A DNA stretch of 64,000 nt. Origin: Pseudoleptotrichia goodfellowii. GTDB taxonomy: Bacteria > Fusobacteriota > Fusobacteriia > Fusobacteriales > Leptotrichiaceae. The translations under genes were made by a program, and so were the position numbers. Of the stretch, positions 17,101-24,919 are shown piece by piece (the first letter of the stretch is position 1; each line of letters begins with the position of its first letter). Below the pieces are notes generated by a model. That model did no database searches, had not been told where the DNA came from, and saw only the letters and a program-made list of their open reading frames with translations. The stretch lies in contig NZ_AP019822.1 of the NCBI RefSeq assembly GCF_007990505.1, positions 1,054,001-1,118,000 on the forward strand. Reading direction: 5' to 3'.

Positions 17101-17208
17101 ATTATAGATTCTTCAGAAGAAAATGAGACAAAAAATTCATTAGAAGAGCTAAAAATAATAAGAAAATATATATTTGAAGAATACACTAGCGAAGGGAGAA
17201 AGAATTAA
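14125..17208 (+). CDS. hsdR: Type I restriction enzyme R subunit
   Basis: 1,027 residues. The N-terminal PD-(D/E)xK nuclease has Asp130 in RPDITVLING and Glu144-x-Lys146 in FMEVKK. The SF2 translocase follows: Walker A GSGKT at 330-334, DEAH at 438-441, GLTGTPL, and motif VI in LLQALTRVNRPYKK. The helical C terminus would contact HsdM. With HsdM and HsdS it translocates and cuts unmodified DNA, typically phage DNA. AAAGGAG precedes ATG. Its stop codon directly abuts the hsdM start, so it is the first gene of a compact operon whose only strong upstream promoter lies in the invertible segment. Confidence 0.95.
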   Translation: MGNKIYNENSRVKIPALVHFARLGYTYQSIKQYKLAENEIDADTNIFVLFFHKALNKLNNREVTLEETRKIIEDFKLKLSGDDLGEKFYNFLINGYEDLKLIDFSEEDKNDYRVVTELIYKNEDEEFRPDITVLINGLPLSFMEVKKPNNKEGIQAEYERMNMRFSKKQYRRFTNITQFTVFSNNVEYDDTEVVPLSGSFYASSSYEKLFFNYFREEDKNIFYNLTEVDEQLIGMILNDNNLISIKSNPEFRTNLEKDTPANKIITSLYSKNRIKEFLKYGIVYVKKINNMGITEIQKHVMRYPQYFATKAIKNTLEKGIKKGIIWHTQGSGKTALSYFNVKYLEDYFFKKGKAAKFFFVVDRLELLEQASSEFISRGLSIEKVNSREEFIKAMQSPKVRDSQGKSVITVVNIQKFSEDSTVIKFSYDLGIQRIFFLDEAHRSYKPTGSFLSNLINSDKDGVFIGLTGTPLINNPDYKSTDVFGDYIHRYYYNSSIQDRYTLKLIREGIQTEYKEKLEEHIKNLEILEGSINKNEIYSHPKYVNALVEYITKDLEESKISFGDNTIGAMIVCDSSNQAKEIFNNLMEKGYINANIAIEKNEDFINSNGEKAKKAALILHDVDTKEIRKTEQQNFKAGNIDILVVFNMLLTGFDAPRLKKIYLGRVIKAHNLLQALTRVNRPYKKFRYGYVVDFADISKEFDKTNKRYFEELQKELGNEFDKYSNIFKTEEEIEKDIQNIKEKLFQYDTENIEIFRKQMGEIKDKNILNEIKKVLEDYKDLRNIIKLHGYSNLFEKLDIEYANKMLNEITNRISIINLNQSLSEEGNNEAIINTALDKINFNFKKIKEEEMIIADAFQNELEKTRAEFERSRDPKSKEYITLMEELKRLFKKKNLEEFTTDEMKDVMKNLTNIKMRIKELNRNDYNLAIKYDGDNKFMRIHKRIKENQKIHDMSDIKLNSILKNTKCQIDKIIENNIEIMEKSAYFERTIMPVIIDSSEENETKNSLEELKIIRKYIFEEYTSEGRKN

Positions 17209-18846
17209 ATGAACGAAGCAGTAAAACAAAAGACAAAAAAATTAATAGATGATTTAAAAAGTATATCGAATTTATTCGGATTGGGAGGAACTCCAGGAGA
17301 ATATAGAATAATAACGGAAACATTTTTATACAAGTACTTAAATGATAAATTTTTATATGAAATGAAAAAGATATTACCTAAATTGAATGACGAAAATTTT
17401 GAGAAAAATTTAAAAGAATTAAATAAAGAGGAATATAAAATGGCTGAGTATAAATTATCGCCTGAAACAGCTAAATTTAAACCTGAATATTTAATTTCCG
17501 AATTATACAATAAACAAAACAGTAACAATAAAAAATTTAATGAAATATTGGATGATACACTTATAAATATTGCAAATGATAATATTGACATTTTTTCTGT
17601 AAAAACAAGTGGAGAAGAAAAAATCAGATTGTTTGAGTCAATTTGTAATTATGTGATTGACCCGATGGAAAGAGAAAGATTTGCGAAAGCTATTATAAAT
17701 AAATTGGTGGAAGTGAATTTTGAAGAACTGTTTTCGGAAAAATATGACTTTTTTTCACAAATATTTGAATATTTGATAAAAGATTACAACAAAGATTTTG
17801 GGCAATATGCCGAATATTATACCCCGCACGTGATTGCTTCGATTATTTCCAAAATAATGATAGAAGACGGCGTAAAAAATGTAACGGTATACGACCCAAG
17901 TGCAGGAACAGGAACATTAGTTTTGGCACTGGCTCACGAAATCGGAGAAAATAAATGTTCGGTTTATACACAGGATATTTCGACAAAATCGAATGAATTT
18001 TTGAGATTAAACTTAATTTTGAACAATTTGACACATTCATTGAACAACGCAATAATGGGAGATACTTTATTAAATCCGAAACATACGACGGATAATGGAA
18101 AAAAACTGCGAACTTTTGATTATGTAATATCAAATCCGCCTTTTAAAATGGATTTTTCCACAACAAGAGAACAACTTGCAAGCGACAGTTACGCTCAAAG
18201 ATTTTTTGCAGGAGTACCAACCGTTCCGAAAAAGAAAAAAGACAGCATGGAAATCTATCTATTATTTATCCAACACGTAATAAATTCACTAAACGAAAAA
18301 GGAAAAGGTGCAATAATAGTGCCAACAGGTTTTATTACTGCTCAGTCGGGAATTGCCTCAAAAGTAAGAAAATACATGGTAGAAAACAAAATAATAAAAG
18401 GCGTAATCTCAATGCCATCAAACATTTTCGCCACAACAGGAACAAACGTAAGCATACTATTTTTAGACAAAACCAAAGAAACCCAAAATGAAAAAGTAAT
18501 CTTAATAGACGCCTCAAACTTGGGAAGCAAAGTAAAAGAGGACGGAAAAAACCAAAAAACCGTACTTTCCGAAGAAGAAAAAGAAAAAATAATAAACACT
18601 TTCCGAAATAAAGAAGAAATAGAAGATTTTTCAAAAGCAGTAAGCTATGAAGAAATAAAAGAAAAAAACAATTCATTATCAGTAGGGCAATATTTTGATA
18701 TAAAAATAGAGTATGTAGATATAACGAAAGAGGAATTTGATGAGAAAATGAAAAATTACAAAGAAAGTTTAAAAGAAATGTTTGAAGAGAGTGCAAAACT
18801 TGAGAGGGAAATTTTAGAGAGTTTGGAGGGGTTGAGAATTGAGTAA
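17209..18846 (+). CDS. hsdM: Type I DNA adenine methyltransferase M subunit
   Basis: 545 residues. An N-terminal helical domain is followed by an N6-adenine methylase with the SAM-binding motif DPSAGTGTLVLALA (from about 229) and catalytic NPPF (309-312). QYAEYYTPHVIASII is the family's target-base region. It modifies host sites specified by HsdS and forms the M2S core of the restriction complex. The start abuts the hsdR stop with AGGGAGA upstream. Codons in roughly 18240-18600 are visibly richer in C than in neighbouring hsdR and hsdS, hinting at mosaic history. Confidence 0.95.
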   Translation: MNEAVKQKTKKLIDDLKSISNLFGLGGTPGEYRIITETFLYKYLNDKFLYEMKKILPKLNDENFEKNLKELNKEEYKMAEYKLSPETAKFKPEYLISELYNKQNSNNKKFNEILDDTLINIANDNIDIFSVKTSGEEKIRLFESICNYVIDPMERERFAKAIINKLVEVNFEELFSEKYDFFSQIFEYLIKDYNKDFGQYAEYYTPHVIASIISKIMIEDGVKNVTVYDPSAGTGTLVLALAHEIGENKCSVYTQDISTKSNEFLRLNLILNNLTHSLNNAIMGDTLLNPKHTTDNGKKLRTFDYVISNPPFKMDFSTTREQLASDSYAQRFFAGVPTVPKKKKDSMEIYLLFIQHVINSLNEKGKGAIIVPTGFITAQSGIASKVRKYMVENKIIKGVISMPSNIFATTGTNVSILFLDKTKETQNEKVILIDASNLGSKVKEDGKNQKTVLSEEEKEKIINTFRNKEEIEDFSKAVSYEEIKEKNNSLSVGQYFDIKIEYVDITKEEFDEKMKNYKESLKEMFEESAKLEREILESLEGLRIE

Positions 18847-20071
18847 AATAAATATAGGAAAAGATTTATATTTAAAGGGAAGAATAGGATGGAAAGGTTT
18901 AAAAAAAGACGAATATTTAAAAAAAAGTGAATATAGAATTATAAATGCAACAGCTCTTGAAGATAGAATAATTGATTGGAGAAAAAGTGGATATATTTCA
19001 AAAGAACGTTATGAAGAATCACCAGAAATAATGTTGAAAGAAAAGGATATATTAATATCAAAAGATGGCACTTTGGGTAAAATAGGATTTGTAAATAACT
19101 TGGAAGAAAAGACAACAGTTGCTTCAGGTATATTTGTATTAAGAAATACAAAGAATGAAATACTAGATACAGAATACATGTATCACTATTTAAAAAGTAA
19201 TATTTTTAAAAGATTTATTAATAAAAATAAGGCTTTAGGTAGTACTATTTTACACTTATATCAAAAAGACTTAGAAAAACTGGAGATTGAACTTCCAGCT
19301 ATAGAAAGACAAAGAAAAATATCTCGAATTCTTTCAAATTTAGATAATAAAATAGAATTAAATAACAAATTAAATCAGAAATTAGAAGAAATGGCAAAAA
19401 CTCTTTATGATTATTGGTTTGTGCAGTTTGATTTTCCGAATGAGAATGGAGAGCCTTATAAAAGTTCCGGAGGGAGAATGGTGTTTGATGAAAGAATTGG
19501 GAGAGAAGTGCCAGTGGGATGGGAGGTTAGGAAAATAGAAGACTATTGTAATATTTTTACAGGAAAGAAAAATGTTACGGAATCTTTAGAATGTGGAAAA
19601 TATAAATTTTTTTCATGTGCACCCGAATATCGTTATTCAAATGAAAAATTATATAGTGGAAAAGCGATTTTGATTTCAGGCAATGGCTCGTATACAGGAA
19701 GAACCATTTTTATAGAAGATAAGTTTGACCTTTATCAAAGGACTTATGCTTGTGTAAATAAAGATGAAAAGGATGATATTCTTTATTATATATTTTTTTC
19801 AATGTTAAAATATTTTGTTCCTAAAGTATCTGGGGGAACTCATGGCTCAGCTATTCCATATATTGTATATAATGATATAGCAAAAGAAAAAATTTTAATA
19901 AAAAATAATATTATAAATAAATTCTTAAGTATAGTAGTTCCGTATCAAAAAAAAATAAGAAAAATAAAAGAAGAAAATGAAAAATTAATTGGATTAAGAG
20001 ATTGGCTATTGCCGATGTTGATGAATGGGCAGATAAAAATTGAAGACAAAGGAAAGAAAGAAAGTGAATAA
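18839..20071 (+). CDS. hsdS: Type I restriction specificity subunit S
   Basis: 410 residues, starting at TTG 18839 inside the end of hsdM, with GGAGGGG upstream. Two variable target-recognition domains are separated by conserved helical regions. The first conserved region, around PAIERQRKISRILSNLDNKIELNN, includes EEMAKTLYDYWFVQFDFP; the second ends LIGLRDWLLPMLMNGQIKI. The domains set the two halves of the recognition site. There is a single complete hsdS and no silent cassette nearby, so target shuffling is not supported. Confidence 0.94.
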   Translation: MSKINIGKDLYLKGRIGWKGLKKDEYLKKSEYRIINATALEDRIIDWRKSGYISKERYEESPEIMLKEKDILISKDGTLGKIGFVNNLEEKTTVASGIFVLRNTKNEILDTEYMYHYLKSNIFKRFINKNKALGSTILHLYQKDLEKLEIELPAIERQRKISRILSNLDNKIELNNKLNQKLEEMAKTLYDYWFVQFDFPNENGEPYKSSGGRMVFDERIGREVPVGWEVRKIEDYCNIFTGKKNVTESLECGKYKFFSCAPEYRYSNEKLYSGKAILISGNGSYTGRTIFIEDKFDLYQRTYACVNKDEKDDILYYIFFSMLKYFVPKVSGGTHGSAIPYIVYNDIAKEKILIKNNIINKFLSIVVPYQKKIRKIKEENEKLIGLRDWLLPMLMNGQIKIEDKGKKESE

Positions 20072-20786
20072 AAATAAAGAAATACTGGATTCTTTTTTAA
20101 AATATGCAAGCGATATACTAGCAGATACTGAAAGTAAGCTTACTGGGGAAAAAATAAAGAAAAAAATGACTGAATATTCTGGAGAATTTGATGTAGAAAT
20201 ATCAATAGATGATAAATTCCCTAATAAAAGAAGTTTATTATTTGATAACTTAAAAAAGTTTTCAGCAGAACAACAATTTTATATTTTAACTGAGTTATGT
20301 GAAGCTCCTGAGATTAAAGAAAAAACAGAAATTTTAGAATTAAAGAAAAAAATTTACAATAGATATGGCGAATTATCTATCAATAAAGCAAGTAGTGAAT
20401 TATTAATTATTGAAACAGAAGAAAAATTGAGAAAATATGAAGAATCTCATAAAAAATATAAATTAGGTATTGAATATTTTGAGAAAAATGAAGATAAAAG
20501 GCATATTTTAGATGATATGAGATTATCTTTAGAATTGCTATTAAAAGAAATTTTAGGGAATGAAAAATCACTTGAAAACCAAAAAAGTGAATTAGGAAAA
20601 AGATTAAAGGAAAAAGGAATTTCACCTGAAATTATGAATATGTTTGAAAAAGTTTTGAATTATTATTTTGATTATCAAAATAATAATGTAAAACATAATG
20701 ATAAAATAAATGATTTAGAAGTAAAGTATATTATGGAACAAACAAGTATTATGATTAAATTTATTATACAAACTTTAGGAGAATAA
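20064..20786 (+). CDS. HEPN/AbiJ-like putative defence protein
   Basis: 240 residues from GTG 20064; TTG 20040 is an alternative start eight codons earlier. The C-terminal ~100 residues (DDMRLSLELLLKEILGNEKSLENQ ... YYFDYQNNNVKHNDKI) resemble the C-terminal HEPN-like module of AbiJ-type abortive-infection proteins as I remember them. The Asn-x3-Lys-His stretch stands where the HEPN Arg-x4-6-His site would be, so RNase activity is unproven. The N-terminal half is helical and unrecognised. It overlaps hsdS by 8 bases and precedes the kwaA-like gene by 2, so it belongs to the same operon. Confidence 0.5.
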   Translation: MNKNKEILDSFLKYASDILADTESKLTGEKIKKKMTEYSGEFDVEISIDDKFPNKRSLLFDNLKKFSAEQQFYILTELCEAPEIKEKTEILELKKKIYNRYGELSINKASSELLIIETEEKLRKYEESHKKYKLGIEYFEKNEDKRHILDDMRLSLELLLKEILGNEKSLENQKSELGKRLKEKGISPEIMNMFEKVLNYYFDYQNNNVKHNDKINDLEVKYIMEQTSIMIKFIIQTLGE

Positions 20787-20788
20787 AT

Positions 20789-21352
20789 ATGAGCACACTA
20801 TTTAAGTGGAATATGTTTATAACTTCATTTTTTCCATTATGGATTTCAATAATAATAATAGAAATTTGGAGCATATATGAAAAAGAAGAAAAATTTGAAA
20901 AATATAATATTGAAATAATATTACTAATTATTTTATCATTATTAGTTTTTAGTAGTTTTATCTATATGTTTCTATTATTAAGAAATATAAGAAGAGGTAA
21001 AAAAGGTAAAGAGGAAGGAAAAATTATAGAAGCAAAAAATTCAAATAAATTAACATCAGAGTTTCTATTAGCATATATATTGCCAATGATTTCTTTTGAT
21101 TTTACTGAGTTGAAAGGGATAGTAATTTTCTTAATATATTTTATAACATTGAGTTTTTTATGCATAAAAAATAAAAATTTTTATACAAATATAATTTTAG
21201 AAATAATTGGATATAGTATATATGAATGTAAAATAGAAAAAGATGAGAAAAATAAAGAAGTATTAGTTTTGAGTAGAAATAATTTGACTCAATCGTTACC
21301 AAAATTAATTGATTATTTTGATTTTGAAAATACAGTATTAATAGAAATTTAG
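20789..21352 (+). CDS. kwaA: KwaA-like membrane protein (Kiwa defence)
   Basis: 187 residues with about four membrane helices (roughly 6-28, 41-65, 88-102 and 108-126) and a C-terminal cytoplasmic tail. The arrangement of ITSFFPLWISII, TSEFLLAYILPMISFDFT and KNKNFYTNIILEIIGY matches what I recall of KwaA, the membrane half of the two-gene Kiwa anti-phage system. The adjacent gene looks like KwaB and both lengths fit (about 190 and 310). AGGAGA lies in the end of the previous gene. The gene symbol rests on this pairing; a profile search would settle it. Confidence 0.6.
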   Translation: MSTLFKWNMFITSFFPLWISIIIIEIWSIYEKEEKFEKYNIEIILLIILSLLVFSSFIYMFLLLRNIRRGKKGKEEGKIIEAKNSNKLTSEFLLAYILPMISFDFTELKGIVIFLIYFITLSFLCIKNKNFYTNIILEIIGYSIYECKIEKDEKNKEVLVLSRNNLTQSLPKLIDYFDFENTVLIEI

Positions 21353-21364
21353 GAGGCTATATAA

Positions 21365-22300
21365 ATGAGTAAAGAAATTTTAGAAAAAAGTCTAGAATAT
21401 CAAGGAAAATTAATTAAATATGATTGGAACTTATATTTTGTCAATATAAGAAAAGTAAGATCGGATGAGGAAAATTTATATACAGTACACAAACATTCAT
21501 TTAAAGAAATTAAAGAATTAAATGAGTATATAAAATCTTTAACAGAATGCGTAAAAAAATATCAAGTTAAAAAATTAGAAACTGTTATGGAGTATAATGG
21601 AAATAATCCTAAAACTTCGTGTGATAAAATTTTACTTAATAATGAATTGATTAAATTGAAATGGAGATATCTATTAGATTCGATAAATAATTCCGTTAGG
21701 ACAATGGATACTAAATTAGAGTATCAAGGCTATATAATAAGAGGTGAGCATCGGGGAAATGTCATATTTTTTGGGAAATCTGCAAATCCTATTTATAATT
21801 TTAAAAATGGTAAAAATTTATTTAAAACGGATTATGATGAATTAGAAGAAATTACAGATAAATTGTGTAGACTTTATTTTAAAACTGATTTTATAGTATT
21901 AAATGACATATTGTATGTTTTTAATAATAATTTTGAGAAATTTTTTAAATTAGAAAAAGCAATAAATAAAATCAAAGAAGAAAAGATAAGTCAAATTTTA
22001 GAGCTAGAAATATTTAGCGATAAAGAAAAAGTAGAAAGATTAATGAAAAGTAATCAATCCAGAAATATGTTTTTAACATTTAGTAATGAAAGAAATGAAG
22101 AATTAAGAAATAGTTTAAAAAGAATAGAAATAGCTGAATTATTAAAATTGAAATTAGATGAAAATAATAATTTTATAATTGAAAACAGAGAAGCAGCTAC
22201 TACCTTAGCAAAATACTTATGTTATAAAATAGTGCAAGAAAAAAGGACTGATAATATCTTAGAAGTTAGCTCAGCAATTAAAATAGGAGATAAAAAATAG
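21365..22300 (+). CDS. kwaB: KwaB-like protein (DUF4868-type, Kiwa defence)
   Basis: 311 residues, soluble. The central and C-terminal pattern (RGNVIFFGKSANPIYNFKNG; FKTDFIVLNDILYVFNNNFEKFF; LLKLKLDENNNFIIENREAATTLAKYL) follows the DUF4868 layout of KwaB: a readout strand region, an 'I see dI lyI.n...FE' segment and a final small domain. In Kiwa, KwaB is the DNA-associated effector working with membrane-bound KwaA. AGGAGG precedes ATG, 12 bases after kwaA. Very AT-rich like its neighbours. It is the last gene of the defence operon. Confidence 0.6.
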   Translation: MSKEILEKSLEYQGKLIKYDWNLYFVNIRKVRSDEENLYTVHKHSFKEIKELNEYIKSLTECVKKYQVKKLETVMEYNGNNPKTSCDKILLNNELIKLKWRYLLDSINNSVRTMDTKLEYQGYIIRGEHRGNVIFFGKSANPIYNFKNGKNLFKTDYDELEEITDKLCRLYFKTDFIVLNDILYVFNNNFEKFFKLEKAINKIKEEKISQILELEIFSDKEKVERLMKSNQSRNMFLTFSNERNEELRNSLKRIEIAELLKLKLDENNNFIIENREAATTLAKYLCYKIVQEKRTDNILEVSSAIKIGDKK

Positions 22301-22456
22301 AAAAGTCTTTAGGGTTTGAGAAATTTTTATTTGTTTTGTTATTGATAAAATATAGAAAAAACGGATACTGTAAAATTTGGTTGGGTGAACAGCTATGAGA
22401 AGTTTAGGAAAGAATTGGTAAAATAAAAAATAAATCAATAAAACAGGTGATGAAAA

Positions 22457-23365
22457 ATGAAAATAATCGATATATTAAAAGAAATTATTAATAACAAAGT
22501 TAAAAGAAGATATATTTTATTATTTTTATTGTTATTACTGTTATTTTTAACAGGAATCGTTACAACTTTTGTAGTGATATACAAAAACAGAGATGTTGAA
22601 TTTCAGAAAAAATATAAAGAGATTTGTGAAAAAACGGGATGTGATTTCTCCGATAAAAATTTTTATGAAGAGGGATTGGAACGTTCTCTTTATGAGTGTG
22701 AAAAAAAAGAGAAAACATTATTATATAATGATTACACATATATTGCTAAAAATGTGATTATAACATCTTCTAAAAAATGGAATAAAAAAATGTATAATGA
22801 TAAAACTTATTTTGTATTATCAGGAAATGTAAAAATTATGGAAAAAAACGGATATAGATATTCGGCTTCGGAAGTGCTTATTGAAACGTTTCTTGGGGGG
22901 GAGGGAGATAATATTATAATTCCCGGTGAAGTTCAGATTTTTGATAATGGACAAATTAAAAAATTGAGAGGTGTGGAGTTATCTGATTTCTTCTATATTC
23001 ATAGAAAGAATAAAAAATTTAATAACTTTCAAATACTGAGTAATGATATATTAGATTTTTATAAAAGAGCACTTGTTTTTGATTGTAAAGCTGTAAGTCA
23101 GGAAGAGTTAAATAAAAAAGACAGTTCATCTAAAAATGAAAATACAGGAAATAGAAGAAGTTATAACAGTTATGGAGGAGGGTATGACAGCAAAAAGTAC
23201 GATAAGGAAATAAAAAAAACTCAAAAAGAATTTGAAGATGCAGGGTTCAGTTCTGATTATGACCCCCAATATTCTGATGATCCCGAATATGAAAAAGAAA
23301 TATTGGAAGATTATGACAGTATAGACAGTGGAGAAACTCCGTATGACGGAGATGACGGTTATTAG
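22457..23365 (+). CDS. Membrane-anchored LptC/OstA-like protein
   Basis: 302 residues: one N-terminal membrane helix (about 17-41), then an extracytoplasmic domain. Its alternating pattern (YTYIAKNVIITSSKKW ... YFVLSGNVKIMEKNGYRYSASEVLIET ... IIIPGEVQIFDNGQ) resembles the LptA/LptC beta-jellyroll, where 'sGnVki' repeats occur. The last ~80 residues are acidic, Ser/Tyr/Asp-rich low complexity. Start ATG follows AGGTGATG. No other lipopolysaccharide transport gene is adjacent, so a role in outer-membrane assembly is only suggested. The same frame continues 26 codons past the TAG stop. Confidence 0.45.
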   Translation: MKIIDILKEIINNKVKRRYILLFLLLLLLFLTGIVTTFVVIYKNRDVEFQKKYKEICEKTGCDFSDKNFYEEGLERSLYECEKKEKTLLYNDYTYIAKNVIITSSKKWNKKMYNDKTYFVLSGNVKIMEKNGYRYSASEVLIETFLGGEGDNIIIPGEVQIFDNGQIKKLRGVELSDFFYIHRKNKKFNNFQILSNDILDFYKRALVFDCKAVSQEELNKKDSSSKNENTGNRRSYNSYGGGYDSKKYDKEIKKTQKEFEDAGFSSDYDPQYSDDPEYEKEILEDYDSIDSGETPYDGDDGY

Positions 23366-23670
23366 TTTTATGATATTTTCAACATACCTGACATTAAAAA
23401 ATATTTAGTAGATAGAAATAAATATGGAAATACAGAAAGAAGATGAAGTAAGAAAAAGAGTAATTTTCTAACAAAGTAAAACCCAAAAGCAAAAATTCTG
23501 TGTATATTATAAATAAAAAGTTTTTTGCTCTTTTTTCATGCTTTTCACTACGAAACTCGAAAAACTCAGAAATTTTTTATCGCTCATTTATCGCTACTTT
23601 TATCGCTTAAAAAACGAGCGATAAATTTATTTTTATGGTATAATAAAATAAAAAATTAAAGGAGATATAG
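23366..23670 (+). other. Gap between LptC-like and Fic genes
   Basis: The first 81 bases stay open in the frame of the preceding gene: 26 codons follow its TAG, ending at TGA 23444-23446, and the translation looks protein-like (IPDIKKYLVDRNKYG). This may be a lost C terminus or chance. From 23577 the Fic operator repeats and promoter begin. Nothing is seen in between except a T-rich stretch. Confidence 0.4.
23577..23644 (+). promoter_or_regulatory. Iteron-like operator and promoter of fic
   Basis: TTATCGCT occurs three times in direct orientation (23577-23584, 23588-23595, 23600-23607), spaced 11-12 bp so that all face one side of the helix, and once inverted as AGCGATAA (23617-23624). An extended -10, TGGTATAAT (TATAAT 23639-23644), follows. 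This looks like a multi-site operator overlapping the -35 area. Confidence 0.6.
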
Positions 23671-24660
23671 ATGAAACCGCCCTTTACAGTTACAAACTCA
23701 ATGCTGAATAAAGTAGTGGAAATTTCTAAAACTATAGGTAACTTAGAGTTTCAAATTGAAAAAGATTTGAAATTAAGAAAAGAAAATCGAATAAAATCTA
23801 TTCATTCTTCATTAGCTATTGAGCAAAATTCTCTAACCATTGAACAGATAACAGCTATTATTGATGGGAAAAGAGTGTTAGGAAATCCAAAAGAAATTAG
23901 GGAAGTTAAAAATGCTTATGACGTCTATGGAAAAATTTTAACATTAAATCCATATAATGAATTGGATTTTTTGAAAGCACATAGTCTATTGACAGCAGAT
24001 ATTGTTAATGAAAGTGGAAAATATAGAAGCAAAGATGTAGGTATATGTGATGAAAAAGGTAATGTTGTACACATCGGAGCCAGACCACAGTTTATTGCCG
24101 GATTGATGAATGATTTATTTCATTGGGGACAAATAGATGATACGCCGGAAATTATCAAAAGCTGTGTGTTTCATTATGAAATTGAAATGATTCATCCTTT
24201 TGAAGATGGAAACGGACGAATGGGAAGATTGTGGCAAACAGTTATTTTAGCTAACTGGAATCCTATTTTTACTTGGCTACCTATTGAAACAATAATTTAC
24301 GAACATCAACAAACATATTATGATGTATTAGGTCAAGCAGATAAAGAAAACAGTTCAAATTTATTTATTGAATTTATGTTGGATATCATACTTGAAACAT
24401 TTATCGCTTATAAAACGGGCGATATTTATAGTGATAAAGTAATGAATTTGCCTGAAGGACTAACCTCAACCGAGAGTAAAGTTTATCTTTTAGTTAAAAA
24501 GTATTTAAACACTCATGTGAGCGTTACAGCAAATGTTGTGAGTAAGTTAATCAGTAAGTCATCCCCTACGGCTAGAAAATATTTGTCATTATTTGTATCT
24601 TTAGGATTAATGGAAGCACATGGCAGTAATAAAAACAGAACTTACACTTTAATAGAATAG
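23671..24660 (+). CDS. Fic family protein with C-terminal winged helix
   Basis: 329 residues. Fic proteins transfer AMP from ATP to target proteins. The catalytic loop HPFEDGNGRMGRLWQ carries the His, acidic residue and Arg of the family. The N-terminal inhibitory-helix region reads SSLAIEQNSLT, where most relatives have Gly in place of the Gln after the inhibitory Glu. The C-terminal ~70 residues form a helix-turn-helix (SVTANVVSKLISKSSPTARKYLSLFVSLGLMEA), suggesting self-regulation through the upstream repeats. AAAGGAG precedes ATG. No antitoxin-type partner gene is next to it. Confidence 0.88.
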   Translation: MKPPFTVTNSMLNKVVEISKTIGNLEFQIEKDLKLRKENRIKSIHSSLAIEQNSLTIEQITAIIDGKRVLGNPKEIREVKNAYDVYGKILTLNPYNELDFLKAHSLLTADIVNESGKYRSKDVGICDEKGNVVHIGARPQFIAGLMNDLFHWGQIDDTPEIIKSCVFHYEIEMIHPFEDGNGRMGRLWQTVILANWNPIFTWLPIETIIYEHQQTYYDVLGQADKENSSNLFIEFMLDIILETFIAYKTGDIYSDKVMNLPEGLTSTESKVYLLVKKYLNTHVSVTANVVSKLISKSSPTARKYLSLFVSLGLMEAHGSNKNRTYTLIE

Positions 24661-24919
24661 TTATATAGAATAATTTTTGCAAATACGCCCGAAATTAAAA
24701 TTCAAAAAGACTTATAATTATTAGAAATGAAAGTTATTTTATCTTTATGATGACAGGTCAAAATATTGATAACTATGCTATAGAAGTTACTAATTTATCA
24801 GTTTTAAAATAATAAATTATTACTAAAAAAAATTCTAATTGTTTTATTTCTATATTAAAAGAAATTTCAAATTTTACTGTGGTATTTTTGGATTGGAAAT
24901 AAAAAAATTAGGAGGAATC

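Noticed and set aside
18839-20071. Specificity shuffling of hsdS by the nearby recombinase
   Set aside because: There is only one hsdS, with no second or partial copy and no inverted repeats seen within it; the repeats lie upstream of hsdR instead.
24661-24838. Small gene between fic and the META gene (20-codon frame around 24750)
   Set aside because: No ribosome binding site, very short, and several stops around it; at most debris of a lost gene.
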